Assembly: GCA_014061035.1 (NCBI GenBank)
Contig: JACGMN010000095.1
Span: forward strand, 1-17,482
Reading direction: 5' to 3'
Length of the DNA: 17,482 nt
Origin: Candidatus Methanophagales archaeon
GTDB taxonomy: Archaea; Halobacteriota; Syntropharchaeia; Alkanophagales; Methanospirareceae
The notes below the pieces were generated by a model, which saw nothing but the letters and a program-made list of their open reading frames with translations, did no database searches and was not told the DNA's origin. Made by a program: the position numbers and the translations under genes. Positions within the stretch are counted from its first letter, which is position 1. The number at the start of each line of letters is the position of its first letter. Shown here piece by piece: positions 7,655 to 15,140 of the stretch.

Positions 7655-9133
7655 ATGAAAAAGGTAAAAATCTTGGACACAACGCTTCGTGATGGTGAGC
7701 AGACCCCTGGTGTGTCATTGGCTCCAGAGCAGAAGCTACAGATTGCAAGACAGCTCGATCTACTAGGTGTTGACGTTATAGAAGCAGGAACTGCTATCAT
7801 CTCGGAAGGTGAGCAGAAGGCGGTAAAGGCGATAGCGAACGAAGGATTAAATGCGGAGATATGCTCCTTTGCCAGGATACTAACTGGAGATATTGACGCT
7901 GCACTACAATGTGACGTCGATACGGTTAATCTGGTCGCTCCGGTCTCTGACGCGCATATAACGAAGAAGCTGAAGATGGATCGCGAAGAACTGATGGCGC
8001 AGACGATTGAGATGGCGGAATACGTGAAAGCGCATGGCGTAAACGTAGAGATTAGCTCAGAGGATGCGTCCAGAGCTGATATGGCATTTTTAAAGTCATT
8101 CTTCTCGGATTTATCCACAGTTGTCGACCGTTTATGTTTCTGTGACACCGTTGGTCTCTTATATCCGGAGAGAACGAAGGAGATATTTCCTTCTCTTTGT
8201 GCCTCTGCCACTGGTACTCAGGTCTCAATACATTGTCACAATGACTTTGGGTTAGCGACAGCGAATTCGATAGCTGCGGTATCAGCAGGAGCGGAGTGTG
8301 TACATGTTACAGTGAATGGGCTTGGAGAAAGAGCGGGTAATGCTTCTTTAGAAGAGGTGACCGCCGCGTTGGACGTACTTTACGGTGTGCAGACGAGAAT
8401 AAGAAAGGTAAAATTGTATGCTACTTCGCGCTTCGTCATGAATTTGACGAAGGTTCCGGTAGCTCCGAGCAAACCGCTTATTGGCGGTAATGCCTTCACG
8501 CACGAGTCGGGAATGCACGTCCATGGGACATTGGCAGATACAAGTTTATATGAGCCGATTGATCCTGCTATGATCGGAAGGACAAGACGATTTGCACTTG
8601 GGAAGCATACGGGTAAGGCATCAGTGAGACGTGTCTTGACTGAGATTGGCATCGGTGCCGATGAGGAGCAGGTGGCGAAGATACTAATTAGAGTGAAGGA
8701 GCTCGGCGACAAGGGTAAATTAGTCACGGATTCAGATTTCCAGGCAATAGTCGAGGACGTATTAGGGATAGAAAAAGAGGAGAAGATAAAGCTCATTGAC
8801 TTATCGGTCGTAACCGGGAAGAGGGTTCAGCCAACGGCATCGATAAGACTGGAGATAGATGGTGAAGACGTGGTGGAAGCAGGTGTCGGCATCGGTCCGG
8901 TGGATGCTGCGATAAATGCACTGAAGAAAGCACTGTTGGGCAGGGAAATTAACGATCTACGCCTTGAGGAGTACCATGTTGATGCGATCACGGGTGGAAC
9001 AGATGCGCTGGTAAACGTTGTAGTGAAGATAAGCAGGGGAGATAAGACGATAACCGCGAGTGGTGTAAATGAAGACATCGTCATCGCATCGTTGTACGCA
9101 CTACTCAACGGTGTGAATAGGTTGTACCGGTGA
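7655..9133 (+). CDS. leuA/cimA: 2-isopropylmalate synthase / (R)-citramalate synthase family protein
   Basis: 492 residues, the length of archaeal LeuA and CimA. The TIM-barrel domain begins with ILDTTLRDGEQTPGVSL (6-22, catalytic Arg and metal Asp). It contains SIHCHNDFG (191-199, metal histidines) and NGLGERAGNASLEEV (221-235). HESGMHVHG and LGKHTGKASV mark the linker region. The C-terminal ~125 residues form the regulatory domain (GVGIGPVDAAINALKKAL; GGTDALV), so feedback control by leucine or isoleucine is likely. The enzyme condenses acetyl-CoA with 2-oxoisovalerate (leucine route) or with pyruvate (citramalate route to isoleucine). These two and homocitrate synthase cannot be separated reliably by motif reading. 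It is 30 bp after purP and 13 bp before the thiolase, so probably in one transcript; all three use PFL products directly or could. Confidence 0.88.
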   Translation: MKKVKILDTTLRDGEQTPGVSLAPEQKLQIARQLDLLGVDVIEAGTAIISEGEQKAVKAIANEGLNAEICSFARILTGDIDAALQCDVDTVNLVAPVSDAHITKKLKMDREELMAQTIEMAEYVKAHGVNVEISSEDASRADMAFLKSFFSDLSTVVDRLCFCDTVGLLYPERTKEIFPSLCASATGTQVSIHCHNDFGLATANSIAAVSAGAECVHVTVNGLGERAGNASLEEVTAALDVLYGVQTRIRKVKLYATSRFVMNLTKVPVAPSKPLIGGNAFTHESGMHVHGTLADTSLYEPIDPAMIGRTRRFALGKHTGKASVRRVLTEIGIGADEEQVAKILIRVKELGDKGKLVTDSDFQAIVEDVLGIEKEEKIKLIDLSVVTGKRVQPTASIRLEIDGEDVVEAGVGIGPVDAAINALKKALLGREINDLRLEEYHVDAITGGTDALVNVVVKISRGDKTITASGVNEDIVIASLYALLNGVNRLYR

Positions 9134-9146
9134 TTTATAATTTACA

Positions 9147-10334
9147 ATGATAGCAGCTAAACCAAGATCAGTAGCAATAGTTGGAATAGGATCTACAAAG
9201 ATCGGTGAACTGTGGGATTACTCGCTCAGGGATTTAGCGGTCGAATCAGGTGTACGAGCAGTAAGCGATGCGGGTATGTCTGGGAAAGAAATTCAGGCTA
9301 TATGGGGCGGAAATATGAGTGCCGGGCAGTTCCTTAGTCAAGAGCATGTGGCGGCATTAATCGTTGATTATGTGGGTTTATCGGATTTACACATTCCTGC
9401 TACCAGAGTTGAACAAGCGTGTGCCAGTGGTGGAGCAGCATTGCGGGAAGCAATTCTCGCGGTAGCCAGTGGATATTATGACATCGTAATGGCGGCAGGT
9501 ATAGAGAAAATGACCGATGTAGGTGGAGAAACAGCGTCTAAAATATTAGCATCCGCGGCTGATCAAGAGTGGGAAGCTCTTATGGGTGCTACATTTCCTG
9601 CACTTTACGCATTGATCGCTCAGGCGCATATAGAAGAGTTTGGGACAACACCAGAACAGTTAGCTGCTGTCGCAGTAAAGAATCACCGTAATGCGAAAGA
9701 TAACCCACACGCCCATTTTAGAAACGTGATAACGAAAGAGCAGGTACTTAACTCTCCAATGGTCTCAAGCCCACTTCATGTTCTGGACTGCAGTCCACTT
9801 TCTGACGGGTCAGTAGCAGTAGTGGTGACTTCAGCGGAGATTGCTAAGGAATTTACTGACACTCCGATTTATGTTAAAGCAACAGCCCAGGCAAGTGATT
9901 ATCTTAGTTTATCTGATAGGAAAGAGTTAACTATGTTTGAATCAGCCGTTATTGCCAGTAGAAACGCTTATCAACAGGCGGGACTGGAACCAACAGATAT
10001 TGACGTCTGCGAAGTTCACGACTGCTTTACCATCGCGGAGATAATTGCTATTGAAGATCTGGGATTCTTTGATCGCGGTATGGGGGGAAGAGCTACCGAA
10101 GAAGGTGAGACTGAAATTGGTAGTCGTATACCTATAAACCCTTCTGGTGGGTTGAAAGCAAGTGGCCATCCGGTTGGAGCAACAGGAATAAAGCAAGTTT
10201 ATGAGATTGTTCAGCAGCTCCGTGGAGAGGCAGATAAAAGACAGGTGAACGGGGCGGAGATAGGAATGACACATAATGTAGGTGGCTCAGGAGCAACCTG
10301 CGTAGTCCATATCTTTTCGCGGACTCTGTCGTGA
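9147..10334 (+). CDS. SCP2-type thiolase (acetyl-CoA C-acetyltransferase family)
   Basis: 395 residues. Archaeal thiolases of this type condense two acetyl-CoA to acetoacetyl-CoA for the mevalonate pathway, or cleave 3-ketoacyl-CoA. The nucleophilic cysteine is Cys92 in RVEQACASGGAALR. CEVHDCFTIAEI (His291) and NPSGGLKASGHPVGATG (His341) supply the active-site histidines. HNVGGSGATCVVHIF with Cys385 is the C-terminal catalytic block. In many archaea this gene sits with HMG-CoA synthase and a DUF35 OB-fold protein as one complex; neither is next to it here. It follows LeuA/CimA after 13 bp. The mevalonate role is most likely, with acyl-CoA breakdown an alternative in an alkane-oxidising lineage. 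Confidence 0.9.
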   Translation: MIAAKPRSVAIVGIGSTKIGELWDYSLRDLAVESGVRAVSDAGMSGKEIQAIWGGNMSAGQFLSQEHVAALIVDYVGLSDLHIPATRVEQACASGGAALREAILAVASGYYDIVMAAGIEKMTDVGGETASKILASAADQEWEALMGATFPALYALIAQAHIEEFGTTPEQLAAVAVKNHRNAKDNPHAHFRNVITKEQVLNSPMVSSPLHVLDCSPLSDGSVAVVVTSAEIAKEFTDTPIYVKATAQASDYLSLSDRKELTMFESAVIASRNAYQQAGLEPTDIDVCEVHDCFTIAEIIAIEDLGFFDRGMGGRATEEGETEIGSRIPINPSGGLKASGHPVGATGIKQVYEIVQQLRGEADKRQVNGAEIGMTHNVGGSGATCVVHIFSRTLS

Positions 10335-10390
10335 TCGAAGAGGAGATGAAGATGCATGATACAGGATACAATTTTCATCGCTCTCTAACC

Positions 10391-10448
10391 TTGAACCGTG
10401 AACCGTGAACCCTGAACCACGGAACTTTAAACCTAAGTAGCTATGTTA
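10391..10448 (+). repeat. Second TGAACC heptamer array with degenerate right end
   Basis: Four tandem 7-mers (TTGAACC, GTGAACC, GTGAACC, CTGAACC; 10391-10418) are followed by AACCTAAGTAGCTATGTTAC, a degenerate form of the right end (AACCTGAGTAGTTAC) of the 6360-6472 element. No matching left arm is visible between the thiolase stop and the array, so this copy looks truncated or diverged. It lies in the 163-bp thiolase-thermosome gap, directly upstream of the thermosome TATA box. Confidence 0.6.
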
Positions 10449-10450
10449 CC

Positions 10451-10487
10451 TTTATATAGAACCATAAATATAGTGAAGTAAAGGAGA
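10451..10487 (+). promoter_or_regulatory. Thermosome promoter and ribosome binding site
   Basis: TTTATATA at 10451-10458 is a consensus archaeal TATA box 40 nt before the ATG. It predicts a start near 10480. AAAGGAGAA follows at about 10480-10488, a Shine-Dalgarno match about 10 nt before the ATG at 10498. I did not see a convincing Phr-type heat-shock operator. Confidence 0.65.
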
Positions 10488-10497
10488 ACAAAATAAG

Positions 10498-12156
10498 ATG
10501 GCACAATTAGGTGGAACACCGATATTGGTTTTAAAGGAAGGCAGTGAGCGAACACAAGGTAGAGATGCGCAGAGCAGAAATATACTTGCAGCGAAGACAA
10601 TTGCAAACGCTGTTAAGTCCACGCTCGGACCAAAAGGGATGGACAAGATGTTAGTCGATTCAATGGGCGATGTGGTCATAACAAACGATGGAGCAACGAT
10701 ATTGAAGGAGATGGATATAGAGCACCCGGCGGCGAAGATGATGGTCGAGATAGCGAAGACGCAGGATGCAGAGGTAGGAGATGGAACGACAACCGCAGTA
10801 GTTCTCGCGGGTGAGCTGTTGAAGCGTGCGGAGGGTCTTCTGGAACAGGAAGTACATCCAACGCTGATCGCGGCAGGATACCGGTTAGCGGGCGAGAAAG
10901 CTGGCGATATTTTAAACGGTATCGGATACGACATCTCGCCGGACGATTCAGAGACGCTGAAGAAGATCGCAACGACGTCTATGACCGGAAAAGGTGCAGG
11001 GACTGTAAGAGAGATGCTGACCGAGCTTGCGGTCGACGCCGTGAAGATGGTAGCAGAAGAAGGAGTGAAGAAGATAGACGTTGACCAGATAAAGTTAGAG
11101 AAGAAGACGGGTGGCAGCATTGAAGATACAGAGCTGATAACAGGTATGGTAATAGACAAGGAACGCGTCCATCCGGGAATGCCGAAGATCGTGAAGGATG
11201 CGAAGATAGCGCTGATAAATGCGGCTATAGAGATAGAGAAGACCGAGGTAGATGCGAAGATAGAGATTACCGCACCTGAACAGTTGAAATCGTTCTTAGA
11301 AGAAGAAGAGAAGATGCTGAAGAATATGGTAGAGAAGGTAGAAACGAGTGGTGCAAACGTGCTCTTCTGTCAGAAAGGGATCGATGACCTGGCGCAGCAT
11401 TATCTTTCGAAAAAAGGCATATTGGCGGTTCGACGCGTGAAAGAGAGCGATATGAAGAAGCTGGCGAGTGCGACTGGTGGGAAAGTCTTAACGAGTTTAG
11501 AAGAGATAAGACCAGAGGATCTCGGAAAAGCAGGTGTAGTTGAAGAGAAGAAGATCGGCGGTGATGATATGATATTCGTCGAGGATTGCAAGAACCCAAA
11601 AGCTGTCTCTATACTGCTGCGCGGAGGAACTACGCACGTCGTTGATGAGCTGGAGCGCGGAATGAATGACGCACTGCAGGTGGTAGCTGTTGCACTGGAG
11701 GATAACAAGTACGTAGCGGGTGGAGGCGCTGCAGAAGTAGAAGTAGCACTCAAACTCCGTGATTACGCCGTACGCGTCGGAGGCAGGGAACAGTTAGCAA
11801 TACAGGCTTTTGCAGACGCTATCGAGATCATTCCACGAGCGCTTGCCGAGAATGCCGGCTTAGACCCCATCGATATGCTCGTAGCACTCCGATCTGCACA
11901 TGAACGGGGCGAGAAGGTTGCAGGCCTGGACGTATTCAAAGGTGAAGCAACAGATATGAGAGAGGCAGGTGTCATCGAGCCGTTACGCGTAAAGACGCAG
12001 GCAATCAGCTCAGGCATGGAATCTGCAACGATGATTCTGAGAATAGACGATGTAATCGCGTCGAGTAAAACGGAACCAACGCCACCCGGCGGCGGAGGTA
12101 TGCCACCAGGCGGTACGGGCGGCATGGACGATATGGGAATGGGAGACGAATACTAA
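10498..12156 (+). CDS. thsA: Thermosome subunit (group II chaperonin)
   Basis: 552 residues, typical of archaeal thermosome subunits. It forms a double-ring cage in the cytoplasm that folds proteins in an ATP cycle with a built-in lid. The N-terminal equatorial part has KSTLGPKGMDKMLVD (about 40-54) and NDGATILKEMDIEHPAAK (63-80). The nucleotide loop GDGTTT is at 94-99. The apical domain lies roughly in 215-365. The second equatorial part holds VAGGGAAEVE and PRALAENAGLDPIDML. The C-terminal tail is Gly/Met-rich (GGMPPGGTGG...MGMGDEY), as usual. It has its own promoter, and a T-rich terminator follows. Only one subunit gene is visible here; whether paralogues exist elsewhere is unknown. The subunit letter is nominal. 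Confidence 0.97.
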   Translation: MAQLGGTPILVLKEGSERTQGRDAQSRNILAAKTIANAVKSTLGPKGMDKMLVDSMGDVVITNDGATILKEMDIEHPAAKMMVEIAKTQDAEVGDGTTTAVVLAGELLKRAEGLLEQEVHPTLIAAGYRLAGEKAGDILNGIGYDISPDDSETLKKIATTSMTGKGAGTVREMLTELAVDAVKMVAEEGVKKIDVDQIKLEKKTGGSIEDTELITGMVIDKERVHPGMPKIVKDAKIALINAAIEIEKTEVDAKIEITAPEQLKSFLEEEEKMLKNMVEKVETSGANVLFCQKGIDDLAQHYLSKKGILAVRRVKESDMKKLASATGGKVLTSLEEIRPEDLGKAGVVEEKKIGGDDMIFVEDCKNPKAVSILLRGGTTHVVDELERGMNDALQVVAVALEDNKYVAGGGAAEVEVALKLRDYAVRVGGREQLAIQAFADAIEIIPRALAENAGLDPIDMLVALRSAHERGEKVAGLDVFKGEATDMREAGVIEPLRVKTQAISSGMESATMILRIDDVIASSKTEPTPPGGGGMPPGGTGGMDDMGMGDEY

Positions 12157-12168
12157 CTAACGGGGATA

Positions 12169-12192
12169 TTTTTTTTCTCCTTTTTTCTCCTT
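12169..12192 (+). terminator. T-rich archaeal terminator after the thermosome gene
   Basis: Thirteen bases past the thermosome stop there are T8 (12169-12176) and T6 (12181-12186) separated by CTCC and followed by CTCCTT. Runs of T on the coding strand are the known archaeal termination signal and no hairpin is needed. This argues that dnaK is transcribed separately. Confidence 0.7.
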
Positions 12193-12196
12193 CTGT

Positions 12197-12230
12197 ATTA
12201 TTTATTTATTTATGGAAGATTTATGGAAGA
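12197..12230 (+). promoter_or_regulatory. Probable dnaK promoter
   Basis: ATTATTTATTTATTTAT at 12197-12213 is the only TATA-like stretch between the terminator and the dnaK ATG at 12250, centred about 45 nt upstream. It is followed by a direct repeat TTATGGAAGA at 12210-12219 and 12221-12230, near the expected transcription start. Confidence 0.4.
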
Positions 12231-12249
12231 ATAGAGGAACAGATAAAAA

Positions 12250-14157
12250 ATGGGGAGGATAGTTGGCATTGATCTCGGAACGACAAACTCAGAAGTAGCG
12301 TTTGTAGACGAAAGTGGCGAAGCAAAGATAATACCGAGTGCAGAGGGCAGCGCATACGGCGGAAAGATGTTCCCATCAGTAGTAGCATTCACAAAAGAGG
12401 GGCAGCGGCTGGTAGGAGTAGTAGCGAAGCGGCAGGCAGTAGTTAATCCGGAGGGTACGGTACGAGAGACAAAGAGGCAGATGGGTACTACGGAGAAGAT
12501 ATATGTAAAGACAGTAAATAAGGAGTTCACACCTCAGGAGATCGCCGCAATGGTGTTACAGAAGATAAAAACGGATGCTGAAGCGTATTTAGGTGAGACC
12601 GTAGACGCTGCGATCATCACAGTGCCGGCGTATTTCGACGATAACCAACGGCAGGCGACAAAGGATGCTGGTAAGATTGCGGGATTTGAAGTAAAGCGGA
12701 TAATAAATGAGCCTACGGCAGCAGCGATGGCTTACGGGCTCAACAAGGATGAAGAATGTAAAGTCGCTGTCCTCGACCTTGGTGGAGGCACGTTCGACGT
12801 TACGATTATGGATGTTAGTGAAGGCGTATTTGAAGTACTTTCTACCAGCGGAGATACGCACCTGGGCGGCGCAGATATGGACGCTGCGATTATAGATTGG
12901 CTTGTTGAGCGATTTAAAGAGAAGGAAGGAATAGACTTGAGGAACGACCCGACAGCGATGCAGCGATTGAGAGATGACGCGGAACGAGCGAAGATAGAGC
13001 TATCATCCTCACTCTCTACAACAATAAATCTACCTTTTATTGCAGTTCGAGTCTCAAATGGTGGAGCGAGGGGGGGTGAGCCGGCGCATTTTGTGGAGAC
13101 GATTACAAGAGCGAAATTAGAGGAGCTGGCAGAGCCCACACTGAGACGGCTGGAACAGCCTATACGAAACGCACTGGAAGATGCAAAGCTCACACCTAAT
13201 GATATAGACAAGATAATACTTATTGGCGGACCGACGCGGATGCCGATTGTGAGAGAACGGTTTGAGCAGATATTGGGAAAGAAGACTGAAGGAGGCGTTG
13301 ATCCTATGCAGTCGGTAGCGATCGGTGCAGCGATACAGGCAGGCATATTAGGTGGACAGGTGAAGGAAGACATCGTTCTACTCGATGTTACTCCGATTAC
13401 GCTCAGTATAGAGACTTTAGGCGGTGTTGCTACTACTCTGATAGAACGGAATACCACGATACCGACGAAGAAATCGCAGATATTCTCTACCGCGGCAGAC
13501 AACCAAACCAGTGTGGAGATACATATAACGCAAGGAGAGCGACCGATGGCGGCGGATAATACTTCGTTGGGACGGTTCCATTTAACCGGTATTCCGCCAG
13601 CACCACGCGGTGTTCCACAGATCGAAGTCACGTTTGATATAGATGCAAACGGGATTTTAACAGTTACGGCGAAGGATTTAGGTACGAAAAAAGAAACTTC
13701 GATTAAGATAACTGCGTCAACGAAACTCTCGAAAGAGCAGATAGACGAGATGATAAAAGAGGCAGAGAAATACAAAGAGGAAGATAGAATCCGTAAGGAG
13801 GAAGTTGAGTTAAGAAACCAGGCTGATTCGCTCGTTTATACTACGGAGCAGACACTTAAAGAACTTGGTGATAAGATAACTAAAGAACAGAAGGAGAAGG
13901 TGGAACGTGCCAGGGATACACTGAAAGAATCGCTGAAGAGTAATGAGATAGCAAAGATCAAAGCAGATACTGATGCGCTGACGAAAGCACTGCACGAGGT
14001 TTCTGCGGTGATGTATCAGGAAGCGGCGAAAAAAGAGGCGGAGAGCAGAGCAGAAGAGGGAGCGGGCAAAGAAGAGAAGAAGGGCGAGGGTGTGGATGAT
14101 TACGTTGATGTGGAATACGATGTCGATCCGAAGGATGAAGCAGAAAAAGGGAAGTGA
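12250..14157 (+). CDS. dnaK: Hsp70 chaperone DnaK
   Basis: 635 residues. It binds exposed hydrophobic segments under ATP control, normally with the DnaJ and GrpE cochaperones. The ATPase domain starts GIDLGTTNS (6-14). VPAYFDDNQRQATKDAG and NEPTAAAMAYG lead to the phosphate loop DLGGGTFD (176-183). The interdomain linker region is DIVLLDVTPITLSIETLGG, then the substrate-binding domain (NTTIPTKKSQIFSTAADNQ...). The lid is a helical, Lys/Glu-rich C-terminus ending in an acidic tail (DDYVDVEYDVDPKDE). The ATPase domain lacks the ~23-residue insert of Gram-negative and eukaryotic Hsp70, as known for archaeal and Gram-positive DnaK. Archaeal dnaK is thought to be of bacterial origin. No grpE or dnaJ flanks it: the thermosome lies upstream and a decayed nuclease gene downstream. 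Confidence 0.97.
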   Translation: MGRIVGIDLGTTNSEVAFVDESGEAKIIPSAEGSAYGGKMFPSVVAFTKEGQRLVGVVAKRQAVVNPEGTVRETKRQMGTTEKIYVKTVNKEFTPQEIAAMVLQKIKTDAEAYLGETVDAAIITVPAYFDDNQRQATKDAGKIAGFEVKRIINEPTAAAMAYGLNKDEECKVAVLDLGGGTFDVTIMDVSEGVFEVLSTSGDTHLGGADMDAAIIDWLVERFKEKEGIDLRNDPTAMQRLRDDAERAKIELSSSLSTTINLPFIAVRVSNGGARGGEPAHFVETITRAKLEELAEPTLRRLEQPIRNALEDAKLTPNDIDKIILIGGPTRMPIVRERFEQILGKKTEGGVDPMQSVAIGAAIQAGILGGQVKEDIVLLDVTPITLSIETLGGVATTLIERNTTIPTKKSQIFSTAADNQTSVEIHITQGERPMAADNTSLGRFHLTGIPPAPRGVPQIEVTFDIDANGILTVTAKDLGTKKETSIKITASTKLSKEQIDEMIKEAEKYKEEDRIRKEEVELRNQADSLVYTTEQTLKELGDKITKEQKEKVERARDTLKESLKSNEIAKIKADTDALTKALHEVSAVMYQEAAKKEAESRAEEGAGKEEKKGEGVDDYVDVEYDVDPKDEAEKGK

Positions 14158-14173
14158 GCGTTCAGAACGCTCA
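14155..14173. terminator. Perfect 19-bp palindrome over the dnaK stop codon
   Basis: TGAGCGTTCAGAACGCTCA reads the same on both strands around its central base. The first three bases are the dnaK stop codon. It is followed by a T/C-rich stretch (TTCTCATTCTCTTTCTC). It lies between dnaK and the convergent pseudogene, so a two-way terminator or RNA-stability hairpin is the simplest reading. The arms are 9 bp with no proper loop, so in RNA the inner pairs would open. A dimeric regulator site is an alternative. Confidence 0.45.
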
Positions 14174-14176
14174 TTC

Positions 14177-15010
14177 TCATTCTCTTTCTCGTCTTCCGAA
14201 TAGTTTTGAGAGAAGCGTAGGCGCCTTTTTTGTATCACATAGCTCTCTGAAGGTACAATTATCGCAGGGTGCATGCTCACCTTTGTCAGGAAAGAGACCT
14301 TCCTTAACACGCTTTACTCGTTTCAATATCTGTATAACCAGTGCTCTATCCTTCTTTTTTATGTACGCTTCTCGGATCTCCGCAGTTCTCATATATTTCA
14401 CAAATCCTCTCCGCACTCTCGTTCCGAACTCCTCCTCTTTATCATGCATGGTATAGCCTCCTCTGCTGTACGTATCAGCTTGTCCACGCTGCCAACCAGC
14501 TTTAACTTTTTTGATACCATTGTATGTTCACGCTCATAACCGCAGACAGACTCTAACTTAGCCAGCGTTGTGTCTCCGTCTTTCAGCTTATTGCACCATT
14601 CGGTCTCTTCTATGCTCTTCAAAAAATCGTTCTTCACCTCATCAAAGACCGTCCTTTCCACTGTTTCCAGCTCATTAATATATATCTGTTCCACACCGTC
14701 TATGATATCAGCGATTATGCTCGTTGCCGCTTCCTTCCCGGTCTTCTCCGCCCCATCTCCTCCATCTCCATCTCCATCTCCATCACCATCTCTACCGCCG
14801 TCCGCGCAAGAATCGTAAACAATGTCCAGATTAAAACCCTATTCCTTCAGCAGGATATTCTCAAATTACTCGCCTTTCCTTTCCCGCAGCTATTTTTGGT
14901 TGTTTATACCCGCGTGCAGTGAAATAAACTAGCCGTGGGCATAGCATATAGTGCGTTAAATCTGAAACTCTGGTTAAAGATGGAGATTTGTGATTCTGCT
15001 TCTGTTGCAT
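14177..15010 (-). pseudogene. Decayed Cas4/DUF83-type RecB-family nuclease
   Basis: Three minus-strand frames add up to one Cas4-like protein. Part 1 (15010-14861) runs 49 codons from an ATG and contains RVSDLTHYMLCPRLVYF, the N-terminal Fe-S cysteine segment, then stops at TGA. After a frameshift near 14865, FENILLKE meets an in-frame TAG at 14839-14841. Part 2 (14838-14398) has a (DG)n stretch, then VSKKLKLVGSVDKLIR with the catalytic Asp, then EEAIPC. Part 3 (14449-14177) resumes in another frame at EEEFGTRVRRGFVKY and ends with CDNCTFRELC, the C-terminal cysteine cluster. Missing between parts 2 and 3 are the E-x-K motif and the following Q-x-x-x-Y segment, about 30 residues. With a frameshift, a nonsense codon and an apparent core deletion, no active nuclease can be made. 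The family normally makes 5' or 3' single-strand cuts in CRISPR adaptation or repair; no cas gene or array is nearby. It is divergent from pcn. Confidence 0.8.
14753..14790. repeat. TCCATC hexamer array inside the nuclease pseudogene
   Basis: Four perfect TCCATC units (14761-14784) with partly degenerate neighbours. On the minus strand they encode a repeated Asp-Gly linker. This is probable replication-slippage expansion in a gene already free of selection, or a formerly tolerated linker. Confidence 0.6.
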
Positions 15011-15079
15011 TATATCACACCAAATAGAATAGTTTAAATTAAATACCTTTTAATATATTATTATATATATTATTATTAT

Positions 15080-15122
15080 ATTATAACATTATTATAACAT
15101 GTCGTTTATTATAACATGTCGT
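15080..15122 (+). promoter_or_regulatory. Tandem repeats in the pcn promoter region
   Basis: TTATTATAACATGTCGT occurs twice back to back, at 15089-15105 and 15106-15122, with a third partial copy (ATTATAACAT) at 15080-15089. The repeats contain the palindrome ACATGT and end 18 bp before the pcn ATG (15141). The 15030-15090 stretch is very AT-rich with several possible TATA boxes (for example around 15061-15070), so the repeats would lie at or just past the transcription start, where an operator could act. A GGA at 15127-15129 is a weak ribosome-binding match. The 130 bp between the pseudogene and pcn hold nothing else I can identify. Confidence 0.55.
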
Positions 15123-15140
15123 AGAAGGAAATAAAAAGAG

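Noticed and set aside
10335..10390. Possible tRNA or small RNA after the thiolase
   Set aside because: I found no cloverleaf, T-loop or box C/D pattern; the stretch ends in the heptamer array.
12732..13775. A 347-codon open frame on the strand opposite dnaK
   Set aside because: It lies wholly inside the unmistakable dnaK frame, is Ser/Ile/Pro-rich with no family motif, and is a codon-usage shadow. The same applies to long antisense frames at 10452-11159, 11400-11753, 7633-8211 and 407-937.
14570..14818. Plus-strand ORF with a Ser/Pro repeat tail, resembling a secreted protein
   Set aside because: It is the complement of the nuclease pseudogene; the Ser/Pro run is only the reverse of the TCCATC repeat.
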